Shown: one piece after another, positions 11,492 through 23,415 of the stretch
Layout: every line of letters begins with the position of its first letter
Numbering within the stretch: the stretch's first letter is position 1
Assembly (NCBI GenBank): GCA_004794655.1
Contig: SMMW01000559.1
Coordinates: 2,108,001-2,172,000, forward strand
Reading direction: 5' to 3'
Source of the DNA: Marisa cornuarietis
Lineage: Eukaryota; Mollusca; Gastropoda; Architaenioglossa; Ampullariidae
Length of the DNA: 64,000 nt
Program-made: the position numbers and the translations under genes
Notes under the pieces: generated by a model
Database searches by the model: none
What the model was told of the DNA's origin: nothing
Seen by the model: the letters and a program-made list of their open reading frames with translations, nothing else

Positions 11492-13920
11492 ATGGAGTCT
11501 AACTGTTGTGACCAGAGCGGGTAAGTTGTTCGCCTTATTTCTGATACTTGCAAGGACAGTCAATATAGATTTCAACTGCAGATTATCATTTACATCTCCT
11601 ACAATCATAATATATGTTGCAAACCAAACTAAGCTGCTTGTTTATAAAGTTAAAGCAGTTAAAAAAAGGACCGCATCTGCAATCGCGTAGTCCCCGTTGG
11701 TTTCTATTCAATCATACTATGTACAAGACTTGCTAATACACTTTTCGTGTAAATTTTTATAATGATGCGAGAAAACTGCTAAAGATTATAATTATATTCA
11801 TAATAATTTTCTTCATCATTATATAAGTTATCTGTCCAAAAATTAACCATTAAATATTTTTAGAACCACTAGGCCCTATATATAGAGCAGTAAGAATAAC
11901 TACCTATAACTCGTGAATGATTCTTTTATACCATATGCATAAATTTTTTATCAATGTTATTAAGTAGGCCTAATTTTTGCATTTTATTAATCATACAGTT
12001 GTAATTTTCTGTTTATAATTATGCATATACTATAATTATGACATAATTTAAGTAAACATAATTCCTTTTTTATTATTTTCATTTTACAAGTTATGATTGT
12101 GTAATAACTTATTATTCTTAGTAATTATAGTGGTTCAGGAATTAAATGCTGAGATTTTTTTTTAATTAACTTGTACAGGTTATCCCTGGTCACTACTAGT
12201 ATGTTTGCAATGTTTTATTTTACTTTCAGAGGCAAAAAAATCATCCGTTTCTCAGAGGAAATGGACCTGCATTTATTGAGGCAGGTTTTATTCGACCAGC
12301 CTTTCGATAAATCTGGGGCTGGCTGGAAAAGAGTGGCAGAGTCCTTAAGATGTGTATGTATCTTCACTTCCTCACAATCATGCACAAACTTGCATACAAG
12401 TAGCAGTATACAATCAAGCAAAACATATTTGGAGTAAACATAAACATAAATTTATTTCATGGTGATTTTTAAAAAAGTCAGTGAATTCATGATAATTTGT
12501 CCTGTCAATGGAAAGATGCATACCATGAGAAAACCAAAACTAAGTAAGTTCTGTACAACCTCATTATATACACAGAAGGAAAGTTTATGGGGAATGTAAA
12601 ATAGACATTTGGCTTATGCTGCTAAAATAGCACCTAAATCGACAAAGCTTACTCTGCATTTCAACTTACTACTTGTCAGCCATAAATTAAACTCAACTGT
12701 GTTAAGTAATTACAATGTTTACTACTTTTAATTCATTGATGGTACTTTTATGCACTACAGATTGACAAGTTTTCAACACTGGAGGCTAGGAGAGTCCGAG
12801 AGAGAACTAATCTATTGATGGAACAATTTAAGCGCACCCAGAATATAAGGGAAGCAAAGTAAGTCATGAATAAACAAAATGTACTGGAACAATTATTCTG
12901 AATCAGTATGTCAACATTTTATAAATAGTGAAAGCATACAACCACAAGTACTCAGGATCAGTCTGAAGAGTGTGTGTTTCTGTATTTATTTGAGAGAAAT
13001 ATATCTAATCACCCACTTTACGGCATTTCTTTTAATTTTAGATCAGGTGGAGAAGAGGAACTTACAGAAAAGAATCATCTACTGTTAGACATTATTCGAA
13101 TTAAAGAAAGTATAGAAAATGAAGAGAGGGGGGAGAAAAGTCAGAGAAAAAAAGATGAAGATGAGCAGAGGCAATGTGCTGCAGCAATGCAGTCACGAAA
13201 GAAAAAACAAAGCGAAGCTGTTGCTGGATCTCCTTCATCCAGCAATGAAATTAAAGGTAAGAGAAGACCAAATCATGCATATATCAAACAATGCATCAAC
13301 ATAAAAATAACAAAGGTGGTGTGACAGCACTTTGTGTGGCCAGAAAGAGAATGTTCCCAGTAAAATATAATTGATGTTTTTATCCACCTAGGTATTGGTA
13401 CAATATAAATAAATTAATACAGAGCACTATCCCTGCCATTAGGGGACAAGCTCAAGGCACTTTACAAAGAATGACATATATATATATACATGCAACATAA
13501 CATGCGCACATGATGTCTATGAACTGTCATGAATGGTATGTGGCCAGCAGTTGCTCTTAGCTTACGTAATCTAGGCTGCAAATGCTCCTATACGCACCAC
13601 TGCTCTAGTCAGTTAGGTCTGAATCACATTTTGCTGGATAGTCTGCAGAAAGCCTGTGAGAGAAAATAATCTATTTATGCACTTATGTGTGTACAGATAC
13701 TGTGTCTTCAAAAAAGAAAAAGCTCAATGATCTTCTGATGGAACTCGTTATCAGAAGACAAGAAGAAAAAAGAGAGGAGAGGCTGGCAGAGCTGGAGCTG
13801 AGAAAACAGGAGCTGGAGCTGAGGAGACATGAGCTGGCACTGAAGCGGGAAAAATTTGAAGCGTTCAGAGCTGAGCGGAATGCTCTTCTGCTGACACTCC
13901 AGAAATTAGCAGAAAAATGA
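11492..13920 (+). CDS. Myb/SANT-like DNA-binding protein with C-terminal coiled coil (intact, 5 exons)
   Basis: Exons: 11492-11520, 12230-12353, 12761-12858, 13042-13256, 13697-13920 (phases 2,0,2,1). They total 690 nt, or 229 codons plus a TGA stop, with no internal stop. The start ATG (MESNCCDQSG) sits in a CpG-rich patch and its exon ends GCGG/GTAAGT. Residues about 11-80 form a Myb/SANT-like three-helix domain (IIRFSEEMDLHLLRQVLF, GAGWKRVAESL, RRVRERTNLLMEQFKR). A SGGEEELTEKNHLLLDI segment follows, which I recall from a transposon-linked Myb-like family of invertebrates. Residues about 155-229 are a highly charged coiled coil (LAELELRKQELELRRHELAL). PIF/Harbinger elements encode such a Myb-like partner that carries their transposase to DNA, and a convergent Harbinger transposase remnant lies 0.5 kb away. 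The gene may therefore be the element's second gene, or a domesticated derivative, since it is intact while the transposase is dead. Confidence 0.82.
13395..13500 (-). repeat. Retroelement-type 3' tail in Myb-gene intron 4
   Basis: Read on the minus strand it gives TTTGTAAAGTGCCTTGAGC, then a short stem-like motif and GATAGTGCTCTGTATTAATT. This resembles the 'aaagcgcc...gcgctataa' 3' ends of LINE/SINE copies elsewhere in the window. A short AT repeat adjoins it. Confidence 0.35.
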
Positions 13921-14400
13921 CTTTGCCAGCTTTTGTACATAACGTCTATGGTAATAAGTTTTTTGTTTGTTTGTTTTGTGTTACTCATTAAAATGCATAT
14001 ATGTGAGCTGATGTCCTGACATTTTACATTATTTTCTGTTGACAAATTCAGATGTAGACAGCGAATGCTTAAGTGTGATGTGTAATTCAGGTTGTTCTTC
14101 CTATCTTTCAAAAATATTGACTTGAAAAAGCCATCCTTCAGATGCTTCTTATGTTGTTCATCTTCACTGAAATTAACGTGTATTTATAAAAGATATTTTA
14201 TCACTAAAGTTGCATGCTTTGTGTGTCTTAAAAAACCAAAACAGATAGACATAAAATTATTTTTCTAAATGCTTACAGGAAACATTTGTATGTGCTGTGG
14301 GTATGGGGACTGGGAGAAGTTATCAATGAAGATACTCATCCAGAAGAAGGGGAGCTACTCCAAAATATGTAACACTGCAATATAGTCATGTATGGCAGTT

Positions 14401-14406
14401 AATAAA
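14401..14406 (+). terminator. Candidate polyadenylation signal (AATAAA) of the Myb-like gene
   Basis: AATAAA lies 480 bp after the Myb-like stop codon and is followed by T/G-rich sequence. It sits just before the end of the convergent transposase pseudogene. Confidence 0.45.
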
Positions 14407-14448
14407 GTTTTAGTAATGTAATATTTACCCACTGGGTGCAGCCAGAGC

Positions 14449-15375
14449 TTTAACCCTTTTTATAATCTAGAAAGGAGAAAACAGAAATAACTTTCCCAAA
14501 GCCCCATTCCACTGCAAGAGGAACCTTGCACATTTCTTTCGAAATGGTGAAATCAGGTGCTGACTCAATGGATATACCTGATCACCACTTAAATAAAAAG
14601 GTGCACCGTCTTCATTGTGAAAGTGGTTTTCCGTTAAAGTGACCAAGCCACTTTCTCTCAGGAGGACAGTGTCATGCCTTTGCCCTTCAATAGGCCCAAA
14701 GAAGTGCCCAATGATGCAATTAGGGAACATCACAGACTAAAATGTCAAAGCATGTTGCCTTTTATGGCCATTATATACTTCCTTTTGGAACAATGTCTGA
14801 CAGTTCCGTCTATAAAGCCAGTGCAGTGGTCCAAAGCACCCATGTTGTGCACAGCTTTGGCCATCTTAATATCTTCCTGCTGCAGCCACCTGTGGTTCAG
14901 CTGATGAAGATGATGTTGGTGTGTATCGTATAGGTACTCTATCATTGCAGTGAACAATCTGGAAATATGATGAGGGGATCTGCTGAATGTTTGACATATA
15001 TCCAACAGGTGATTGGGATATGCCAGTCTCGTTAAGGTGATGCATAACCCTTCGATCCCTGAAATTTAACAAAATTCCCATGTTCAGAATTCTGCACTAA
15101 TGTAAAGTTGCGGTCACCTCTAGGTGGGAGCACTTTCCCACTGAACCCACCAACTCAAATGCAGCTGACAACACACTCCTCATCCTACTTAAAAAATGCA
15201 TTATAGACATTTTGTAAGCTTTGCTACTGAAGTCTAAACATCTGCACATTAATGTAAAGCATTACCTAAACATTGTGCCATTAGATGCCACGATCTTCTC
15301 GGGTATCAGATTGAGAAGAGAAGCACAAACCCTAGTTAATATAGCATTTCTTCATCCGAAGAATTATCCAAACAA
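14449..15375 (-). pseudogene. PIF/Harbinger DDE transposase pseudogene
   Basis: Recognisable DDE_Tnp_4/HARBI1-type blocks, read on the minus strand, are: PEKIVASNGTMF; GLCITLTRLAYPNHLLDIC; HRWLQQEDIKMAKAV; CTGFIDGTVRHCS (first Asp); QKEVYNGHKRQHAL; IIGHFFGPIEGQRHD (second Asp); LSGDQVYPLSQHL; and AVEWGFGKV (Glu). They lie in different frames. There is a frame break near 14,780, an in-frame TAG at 14,737-14,739 where the family has Gln, another frame break near 14,535, and a TGA near 15,352-15,354. A candidate intron (acceptor TTTCAG near 15,060) separates the first block from the rest, and that junction is also out of frame by one. All catalytic positions are still visible, so decay is moderate. 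This is the usual partner of a Myb-like gene in Harbinger elements. Confidence 0.85.
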
Positions 15376-16580
15376 AAGAACTGGAATGATGTAAGACTGT
15401 AAGACATTGTCATGTTGTAGTGATCACCGGAACGCTTGCCGCATAAAAGGAAGGCTAGTGAATGTGACTTGGCAATGCAGTTACTACCCGTGCCTTCCTA
15501 TTTCCGTCGCTTTCTCACAACGCCTAGAAAAGTGCCGTGCACGTCTTCCCTATGCGTCGCGGATCTCAGGTAGTCAGAGTAAGCACAAACTTCGAAAGTC
15601 GACAACTGTAGATTGATTTTTGGCAACAGAATCTCATCATAAATATGTGTTGTGAGTCTGACCGAAGTATGATCTAAAGCTACAAGCCGTCGAACTTATA
15701 AGTTTAGAAGTGACGAAGGAACCTGCAGGGGGCAAAGGGAAGAAGCCGTCCCTTCAAAAAAAGATACTGAGGGGACAAGAATGTGAACGTTAATTGTTCA
15801 CTGTAAGCATGGATCTTCCCCCCCCCCCACACACACACACACCTTCCAACTATCCAAGTCGAGCATCTTCCTAGCCACTGAGTTACAGTCAACTTCAATA
15901 AAAATCCAGAAATAACTCGACACTCTTTCCATTTCCTAATTAATTAAGTTCGCGAACTGTCTATAGGTGCACAAAGCCTATATGCTGGGAACTATATCAG
16001 CTCCAGGATAATTCCAGGTATAACGCGTGCAATCCAGCTTCGACTATCAGTATGTAGGCATAATGAAAAAAGCGATCAATGAATGACAAAACAATATAAA
16101 TAGGATAAATTAAGCCATTAACGTACGCACGTAATGTACGTGCGCGCAGCCGGCCCTGTAAACAGGTGCCAAATGCAGAGACGAAAGACTCTGCAACGAG
16201 CATGGGAAAAACAATTTAGAATAATTAAAGAGCTTTTCGTAAAGGTGATATACATAAAACGAAGAGTTAATAAACACGGAAACTAAATATAAGTACTTAT
16301 ATATTTATCGACGACGCAAACAGAACGGTATGACACATCAACTCGTGCCGACGTGAACAATGTCTTTTTTTTATTTAAACTTTTGAAAAACGTATAGTGG
16401 TCTAAAGATCAAAACTGGTCCCAGTGATAAATGATACGTATCATATGAGCCCCGCTGTCAAGCAAAACCCTGGTAACAATTATTAGCACAATGTTGTCAT
16501 TATTCAGCTAAGTCCTTTCGAATACCGGTTAATTTCGGAAGTGCCTAAATTGGATCTGGAAGAGCCATGAGTAATACAAA
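15376..16580. other. Intergenic sequence between Harbinger remnant and FNIP
   Basis: No gene was recognised. It is partly CpG-containing (15,480-15,600 and 16,120-16,200), with a C-run plus a short (AC)n near 15,820-15,842. It probably includes the right end of the Harbinger element and distal FNIP promoter sequence. Confidence 0.4.
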
Positions 16581-16582
16581 GA

Positions 16583-16619
16583 CCAATCAGCACTTTTGTA
16601 GGAAAGAACAGCAGCCAAT
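16583..16619 (+). promoter_or_regulatory. Two CCAAT boxes upstream of FNIP
   Basis: CCAAT occurs at 16583-16587 (GACCAATCAG) and 16615-16619 (AGCCAATG), 84-120 bp before the FNIP start codon. NF-Y-type CCAAT pairs are typical of TATA-less promoters. No TATA box is visible. Confidence 0.45.
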
Positions 16620-16659
16620 GAAACATAGTTTAACAATTGTACAAGTTACTCTGCGACTA

Positions 16660-17137
16660 TCATGTGACCCATAATTTCCACTACAATCCCCGAAATGGAA
16701 ATATGGCTGTTCTTCAGAGATTATTTCAAAATAGAAAGAACGCTAAGCAATACAGTGGAATCTACTATGGTCAAGAATCAACAAACCACCTGTAAGCCAT
16801 GTCACATTCTTTAAAAAATTTAATGAACTATATTGGACGGCCATATATGCGTCGTCTGCACCTAGATTGAGTCCCGTGGTATTGAGTCATGTGAATATTG
16901 ATCATCCAGCCCACTCGTACTCTTTGTCTACTTTTTGTAGATAAAACTGTCACTTTATAGTGATCGTACAAACATTTACGATTTTATTATAGTTTCATAA
17001 TTAGATATTATCACAGTGTGGTGCGTCTGTGATTTGTTAAAAATGTTATCTGTAAACTGACAAGTGATATGGGAGGCAGTATAGGGGACTAGCCTAGGCA
17101 TGTGACATGACAACAACGCGTTGTGAGAGTCACATGC
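16660..17137 (+). promoter_or_regulatory. Cluster of MiT/TFE-type E-boxes at the FNIP 5' end
   Basis: TCATGTGA lies at 16660-16667 (36 bp before the ATG) and again at 16887-16894. GCATGTGAC lies at 17098-17106 and its complement GTCACATGC at 17129-17137, the last three in intron 1. TCATGTGA is the M-box/TFE3 site, and CATGTGAC is close to the CLEAR element. In mammals FNIP and FLCN genes respond to TFEB/TFE3. Function here is inferred from motif and position only. Confidence 0.45.
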
Positions 17138-20100
17138 TATGAGGATGAGCGTCACAGGTTGTTCACACCACAGCTTTCATGACAGGAGTCTTTCTGAAGC
17201 CTACGATGGGATTTTTAACTCTTACAGACAGCAACAACAATATTTCCCGGCTTAGCAAAAAGACTTATGAGAAACAGTTAAAACAAGTTCAGTGAGTATC
17301 TGTTGTCATCTGTTCGCTAACCATAACAATTGCAGTCGACCAGGCATACAAATATCAACACTGGGTTTTAAAAAAATGCCCTGAATAGCTATAGGTGATA
17401 TTTATGCACTTTTGCAACTCTTATTGCTTGCAGTAATTGTTTACCATAAGCCACTACTCAATATTTGTCATTTAGAGATGCCAGAAAGTTGATGACACTC
17501 AAAAACTTTCATTTTCAGTATCATTTTGTTAAAAAAAAAACTCACGAAACACAACTCTTTGGGCATTTTATAATTTCAGTCAGAAATGTGTATTAATTTT
17601 TTGTTGTTGAAATATACGATCTGTGAAAGTGAAATGAAAGTAAAGAATCAGCTTAGATGGAAATTTGTATGCTTCAGTGGTTTTATTTTTTTGGTAATAC
17701 AGCTAGTAGGAAAGCAAACAGTAGAAACAGTTTGAAAAAGCAATATCTTATCATCAGTTTAGATGACAACTTGAAACTCTTCAGTATAAAGTTTCTATTC
17801 TAGTGGTGAAAATAAGTATAGAAATAAATACTGTGGGAAATAGACATCTCAAAAACAGTTAATGCTGTATTAAGTTCAGAATTTACTCACAACAATGAAA
17901 AACTATATCATTATAAAGACACACATCATGTGGCTTTCAATAAGATAAGGTATGAATTTAAAATAAACGTTCAGGTAGCACTGTAATTCTCATTTAATGA
18001 GAATAGAAAATTGCTCCTTGACATAGCAGTAGTACACTTTTATTTATAATGAATTTTATGTTAGTATAACTGCATAGGTATGCTTGAGAATAGGGTCACT
18101 ATCATTGTTTCCAACAATGCATTTGCATGTTTTACTAGACCTGGCAAACTCCACATAGTGTTAGTATTTAAAAAAAAAAACTCCCATCACCTCTCCCTTA
18201 CTGTCTTATCTTCCCTAAAGAGTCAGATACTCATTTCACAGCTGGGTCAACTGGGGAAAGTGTGCTACATTACATGCAAGGGGCATGTTGATTTGACTAC
18301 AGCATGAGTTGATTGAACTGCAACCTATATTGATTCAACCACAGCCCGTAGTCACTTCAACCATGACCACAGTCCATTTGACCACATAAATTGGCCTTGA
18401 AATAAGTGAATCTTGATGTATTCTCCTTTATTCTCCTTGGCTGACTTGCTCTTTCATTGTGTGTGTGTGTGTGGATGCTGCTTTGAAGAAGTGATTTTTT
18501 GTTGTAAAACAATTTATTTTTGTGTTGCTTTCATTTGCATGTAGTGCAATATGCCCAGGATTTTGTTTTAAGGGCTTGAAGGACACAGTAAGAAAATAGC
18601 CAGAAGTGTGTCTTCACACGTCGCAGTAAAATAGCTTCTAATCCATCTAAGCAAGTCTTTACATACTCCACATTTGACTAACATATGCTGTTGTTCAAAC
18701 CATTCAACGTTGCACTAATCAGGACTACTTTGTGGGCATGAGCTGTACTACTGGTGATTGGTCTGATTTTGCATAAATTAAACTAAGCAAGGAATGTATT
18801 TTTTCTTGCTATCCATTTCCCCCTTGTAACTATGACTGATACAAAATGTCAGGCTGAAGGCCTGCAAACTCATTAGAAGGTTTCAGAAATTGCAAGCAAG
18901 TGTTATAAAAAAATATCTTGCATTTGAAAGTTGAGCTCAGTTCCTCTACCCTAAAGACAGGTTCTATAAGCCCTAAACTACTTTAAGAGTAAAATGGAAA
19001 CTGGTATAAAGATATAATGATAGACAAATCTAGAGAAACGTCATGATACATTAAACTGTGGATAAACTTCCAGCTGCCTATCTGATATCCTTCTGTAAAA
19101 TCCTTCATTTAGAAAAAAAGAAGTTAAACATGTAAATAGGATGAAGTCACAAACCATTTTTCAGATAAGAAGTTAACAGATCTAGCAAAATGGCTTCGTG
19201 CATGTCTTTATTATAAAGTGTTTTTTGAAAGATGGTTTTGTATTTTTCAGGTGTGCTTGTACTCCAAAGTTAGACAAAGAAAAGATTCGATTGCTGGTCA
19301 TAGGAGACACAGAGAAAGGTCGAATTCCCTACTTTGACTCTAATGCCATCCTCAGACTTGATGACAAAGGGGTGGAGCAGGTGTGTGTGTGTGTGTGTGT
19401 GTGTGCACTTGCTTATTTATGTAAGATTACAGCTATCTGGTTATGTTTTCCACATCACTGACATTTTGTATATTTTCAAATAATGCTAATATACATCAAT
19501 ATTTGTATAACACTTTACATTTTAATTTTTGCATTACAAGAAATTTCTACACCCAACACTCTGAGCCACTATGGGTAAAGGAAAGAGGTATTGCAGCATG
19601 TGCTACTTAAAAAAAATTCTTATTTGTAAACCTAGGGATTAGGCAGTAATGGTTTGACTCATCATTTTCAGCAGAACAAGCCTCTGAAATCGGCATGTAA
19701 GCTTGTTCTAGGCAATAAACAGCTAAAAGATTCACCTGGATGTTCACCATCAAAAAATGGAGTCACGTATCAGGTATATTGCATATTCCATTGATCAGAA
19801 AAGCTGGTGCCACTTGTTTAGTCTCTGCCATTCCTTGCTAAAAGCAGATTAGTTAAGATAGGGTTTAACTGATTATGTAACTCCACTCTTGCTGTAATCT
19901 TGTGTTGCCATGGTTCCGATATGTGCGTGTTTAATGATAGTACTATTATTTTACACCCTTCCTCTATCAGTTATATTCCATACTCTTTGCTTGGTAATGT
20001 GAAACATAGAGCCTGGCCTTATGCTGGCATTCCCTGCTATACAAGCACCCTGATTATTATTATTATTATCATGAGTCAGTTTTCTTGACAATGACACTGC

Positions 20101-23100
20101 AACCTTTGTGGGCATGAAATTAAAAAACAGTCATAAAAGTATAGGTGGAAAAAAAACAAAATTGTCTCAGTACAGTGGTACCCCAACTCCACCTGGAAAC
20201 CCCCTGGGTAACCTGCCGGTCCCAAGCCCGGATGAAGGAGGAGGGTTGGGCGTGGGGTTAGCAACCCCACCCTGTAAAACAACCCTTGCTACAGAAACTA
20301 CAACTACAACATTACCACAACGAGAGCCTGGACGGAAAGATCCCTCTTCGGAGGGGCCTATGACACATGCTGACGAAAGCCTTCGGGAAGTCAGCTCACC
20401 AACCTATCTTCTCACGGCCAAGGCAAAATCCAGGATAGGGACCTGGAACATCAGAACCCTATATGAGAGAGGGAAATCAGCTCAGGTAGCACAGGAGATG
20501 AAGAGTTATGGCATCAAGCTCCTTGGCCTGTGCGAGACCAGATGGAATGGTAGCGGTCAGACCAGACTCTGGACATAAAGACCCTGACCATGACCACTCA
20601 CAAGGAGTAGTAGTACTGATGACACAGGAGGCTGCAAGGGCACTAATAGCATGGTAACCAGTTTCCCCACGACTCATGTCAGCTCAGTTCAACTGCAAAG
20701 GAAGAAAGATCACCATCATCCAGTGCTATGCACCTACCAACTCAGCAAAAGAAGAGGAGAAGGATGACTTTTACCACTCCCTACAAGCGCTGGTTGATCG
20801 TACTCCAAGACGAGATCTGAAGATCATCATGGGCGACATGAATGCCAAAGTTGGAGATGACAACACAGACAAAGAACACATAATGGGAAAGCATGGTGTG
20901 GGCAACTGCAATGAGAATGATGAGCTGTTCACAGACTTCTTCTTGTTCAATGACCTTGTAATCGGCGGCACAGGCTTTCCTCACAAAACCATTCACAAGA
21001 CCACCTGGACTTCACCAGATGGAAATACAGAAAACCAGATGGATCACATCACCATTAATCGACAGTTTAGAAGAAGTCTGGTGGATGTCAGGGCAAGGCG
21101 TGGTGCAGATGCAGCCTCAGACCACCACCTGCTTGTAGCAACTTTGAAGATAAAGCTGAGGTTCTTTCATGAATCATCAGACTGACCGCACCACAAATTC
21201 AACGTGCAGTTTCTTAGAGATCACAGGAAACAGGAAGAGTTCAACTGTGAAGTCAAAAACAGGTTTGAGGCACTGGAGGGACTCTTTGAAGAAACAGTAG
21301 CCAACCACTGGACAGGATTACAGGAGACCTGAAAGGCTGCCTGCACACGTGCTCTGGGAAAGAAACAGGGGAGACCCAGACAAGACGTGGAGAAGATCGC
21401 TCCACGGCGAGGCAAAGGCAGCTGGAATGACATGGGCCCAACTGGGGAGGGAGGCCCGGAACCGGGTTCGATGACGTGGTGATGGCCCTATGCTCCACTG
21501 GGGGCAAAAAGGAATAAGAAGAAAGAAGAACAGTGGTACCCCGGCACTTGACCACAATCTGTTTTGGAAGACTGGTCGAATGTCACTTACTTCCAGCATC
21601 AAATACCCCCCCCCCAACAGAAATAATATAAATATATTTCATTGGTTCTTGCACTCACCAAAAGATATCCTGTATTTATCCATAATATTTTAAAGTAAGG
21701 CATAAGTAAAAAAAATAAAAAATTAAAACGATAGATTTGTTTCAAATTACATTAAGATGTTATTATCAGAGTACTCTAAATTTAAAACTGAATTATTGCA
21801 TTTAAAATTTATTACAGCTTTTACTTATTTTGCTATATCAGCTGCTTTGATTGGCTTTTAATGTTTAAGTATTGTCAATATTGACATAACTAAGCTGTAC
21901 TTATTGGCTAATTCATATATCACTCTCAAACAAGTTCGTTTTTTAGTTCAGTGGTTGTTATTACAGACTGTTGCCTCTTTCATTCACTTAAAGCACTATA
22001 AAGTTTCTTGAGTGTCATGATGACCCTATGATATATGTATGTATATATGCATAAAAAAGAAAGCGATCATGAGCACACACCAGGACAGGTCTTTACTACT
22101 TGAAATCAATGCACAAAGTGATGCTTTCCCATTTGTTTTGTCTTGAAGCATCATGGATAAGCATAGAGTTTTGCAGGTTTTAGCACAATGGTCAAGTGCT
22201 GAGCAAGTGGTCGAGCACCAAAACAGAGCTCTCTCAAAATGTTGGTCTCACACTGTAATGTTCAAGAGCAGTTTGAGTGCTAACTTACCACTATATGCAA
22301 AAATCTATATGTTTTGCTTAAAACCCCTTGACACACCACATTTTTTAAAAGAAATTAGGGTACCCAGTGGACTTTCCAAAAATATTGCTCGCTTTTCTTG
22401 ATATTCATCAATTTCTTATTTGTTTGTTTATCTTCCTTTTCATATTTATTTGCAATTTGCACTGGTTTACAGAAGTTATTTAATTTGAAAATATGAAGCT
22501 AAAGATTTGTGGAGTTACATCCTATTTTAAATGGATTTTCTTTTTTGCCTAAATTTTATTGATTTAAAAAACAGGCCAACACTTACCAAGTGCGAGTTAA
22601 ATAGGTGTAAGAATGTTTATGTCACATAAGGAGTATGTTAATGCCATGGATAATTATACTGAATAACTTTCTCTCCTGAAATAGTTTCATCGCCTCGGAA
22701 ATGATGTCAAGGTATTGGAGGAGATGATGTTTGGCACTGTTGGTACAGCCTATAAAGGATCTACATTAAAAATCCACCATATGAGGTAAGCTACACCAGC
22801 TGGTCTGCAGCATGTATTAAAGTGAAAAATGTCATTTCGTGGCTATTATTTTAAGCCTACATCCCTTTGGTTTTATATTTAAAACAGCAGGTATGGAAAA
22901 TCCAGAATAATGGTGAAAAATAATCTTTCAGAAAGACATAGGTCATTCCAGTGGGAAAAGCTTGGTTTGATGAAGCTGTAATTTAGAATTGAAAAATTCT
23001 GGCTAATTAGAATGATGAATTCTGACTGTTCCAGATATATTCAAATATTTAAAATATTTAGTTTGATACCTTTATTTTTAGGTCATCTTCTCAACTTATG

Positions 23101-23378
23101 GTGACAAAAGTGTTTTATCCTCAAAAGCCTAAGGCAGATTCATCATGGTGAGAATTATGTGTAGCTACCCAGTATTTTTTTATGTTAATAGGAAGATAAG
23201 ATGTGAGAAGATGCATCATTCATTACTCATGACATATTATGGATATTTTCATTGTCTACAACTCGAATAAGAAGAAACCTTTTTCAGTTTAAACAACTGT
23301 TAGTAAAAATAAATTGGATTTTCTTAGTTTTAATTTTTAATTTGGGATCTGGTAACTTGGTCAAAATACTTTTTTTTT

Positions 23379-23415
<37 letters not shown>

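Noticed and set aside
20165..20185. AAAATTGTCT-type sequence shared just upstream of both retrotransposon copies, considered as part of the element
   Set aside because: Target-site duplications place both 5' ends at AACTCC, downstream of this stretch. It is better explained as coincidence or a target-site preference.
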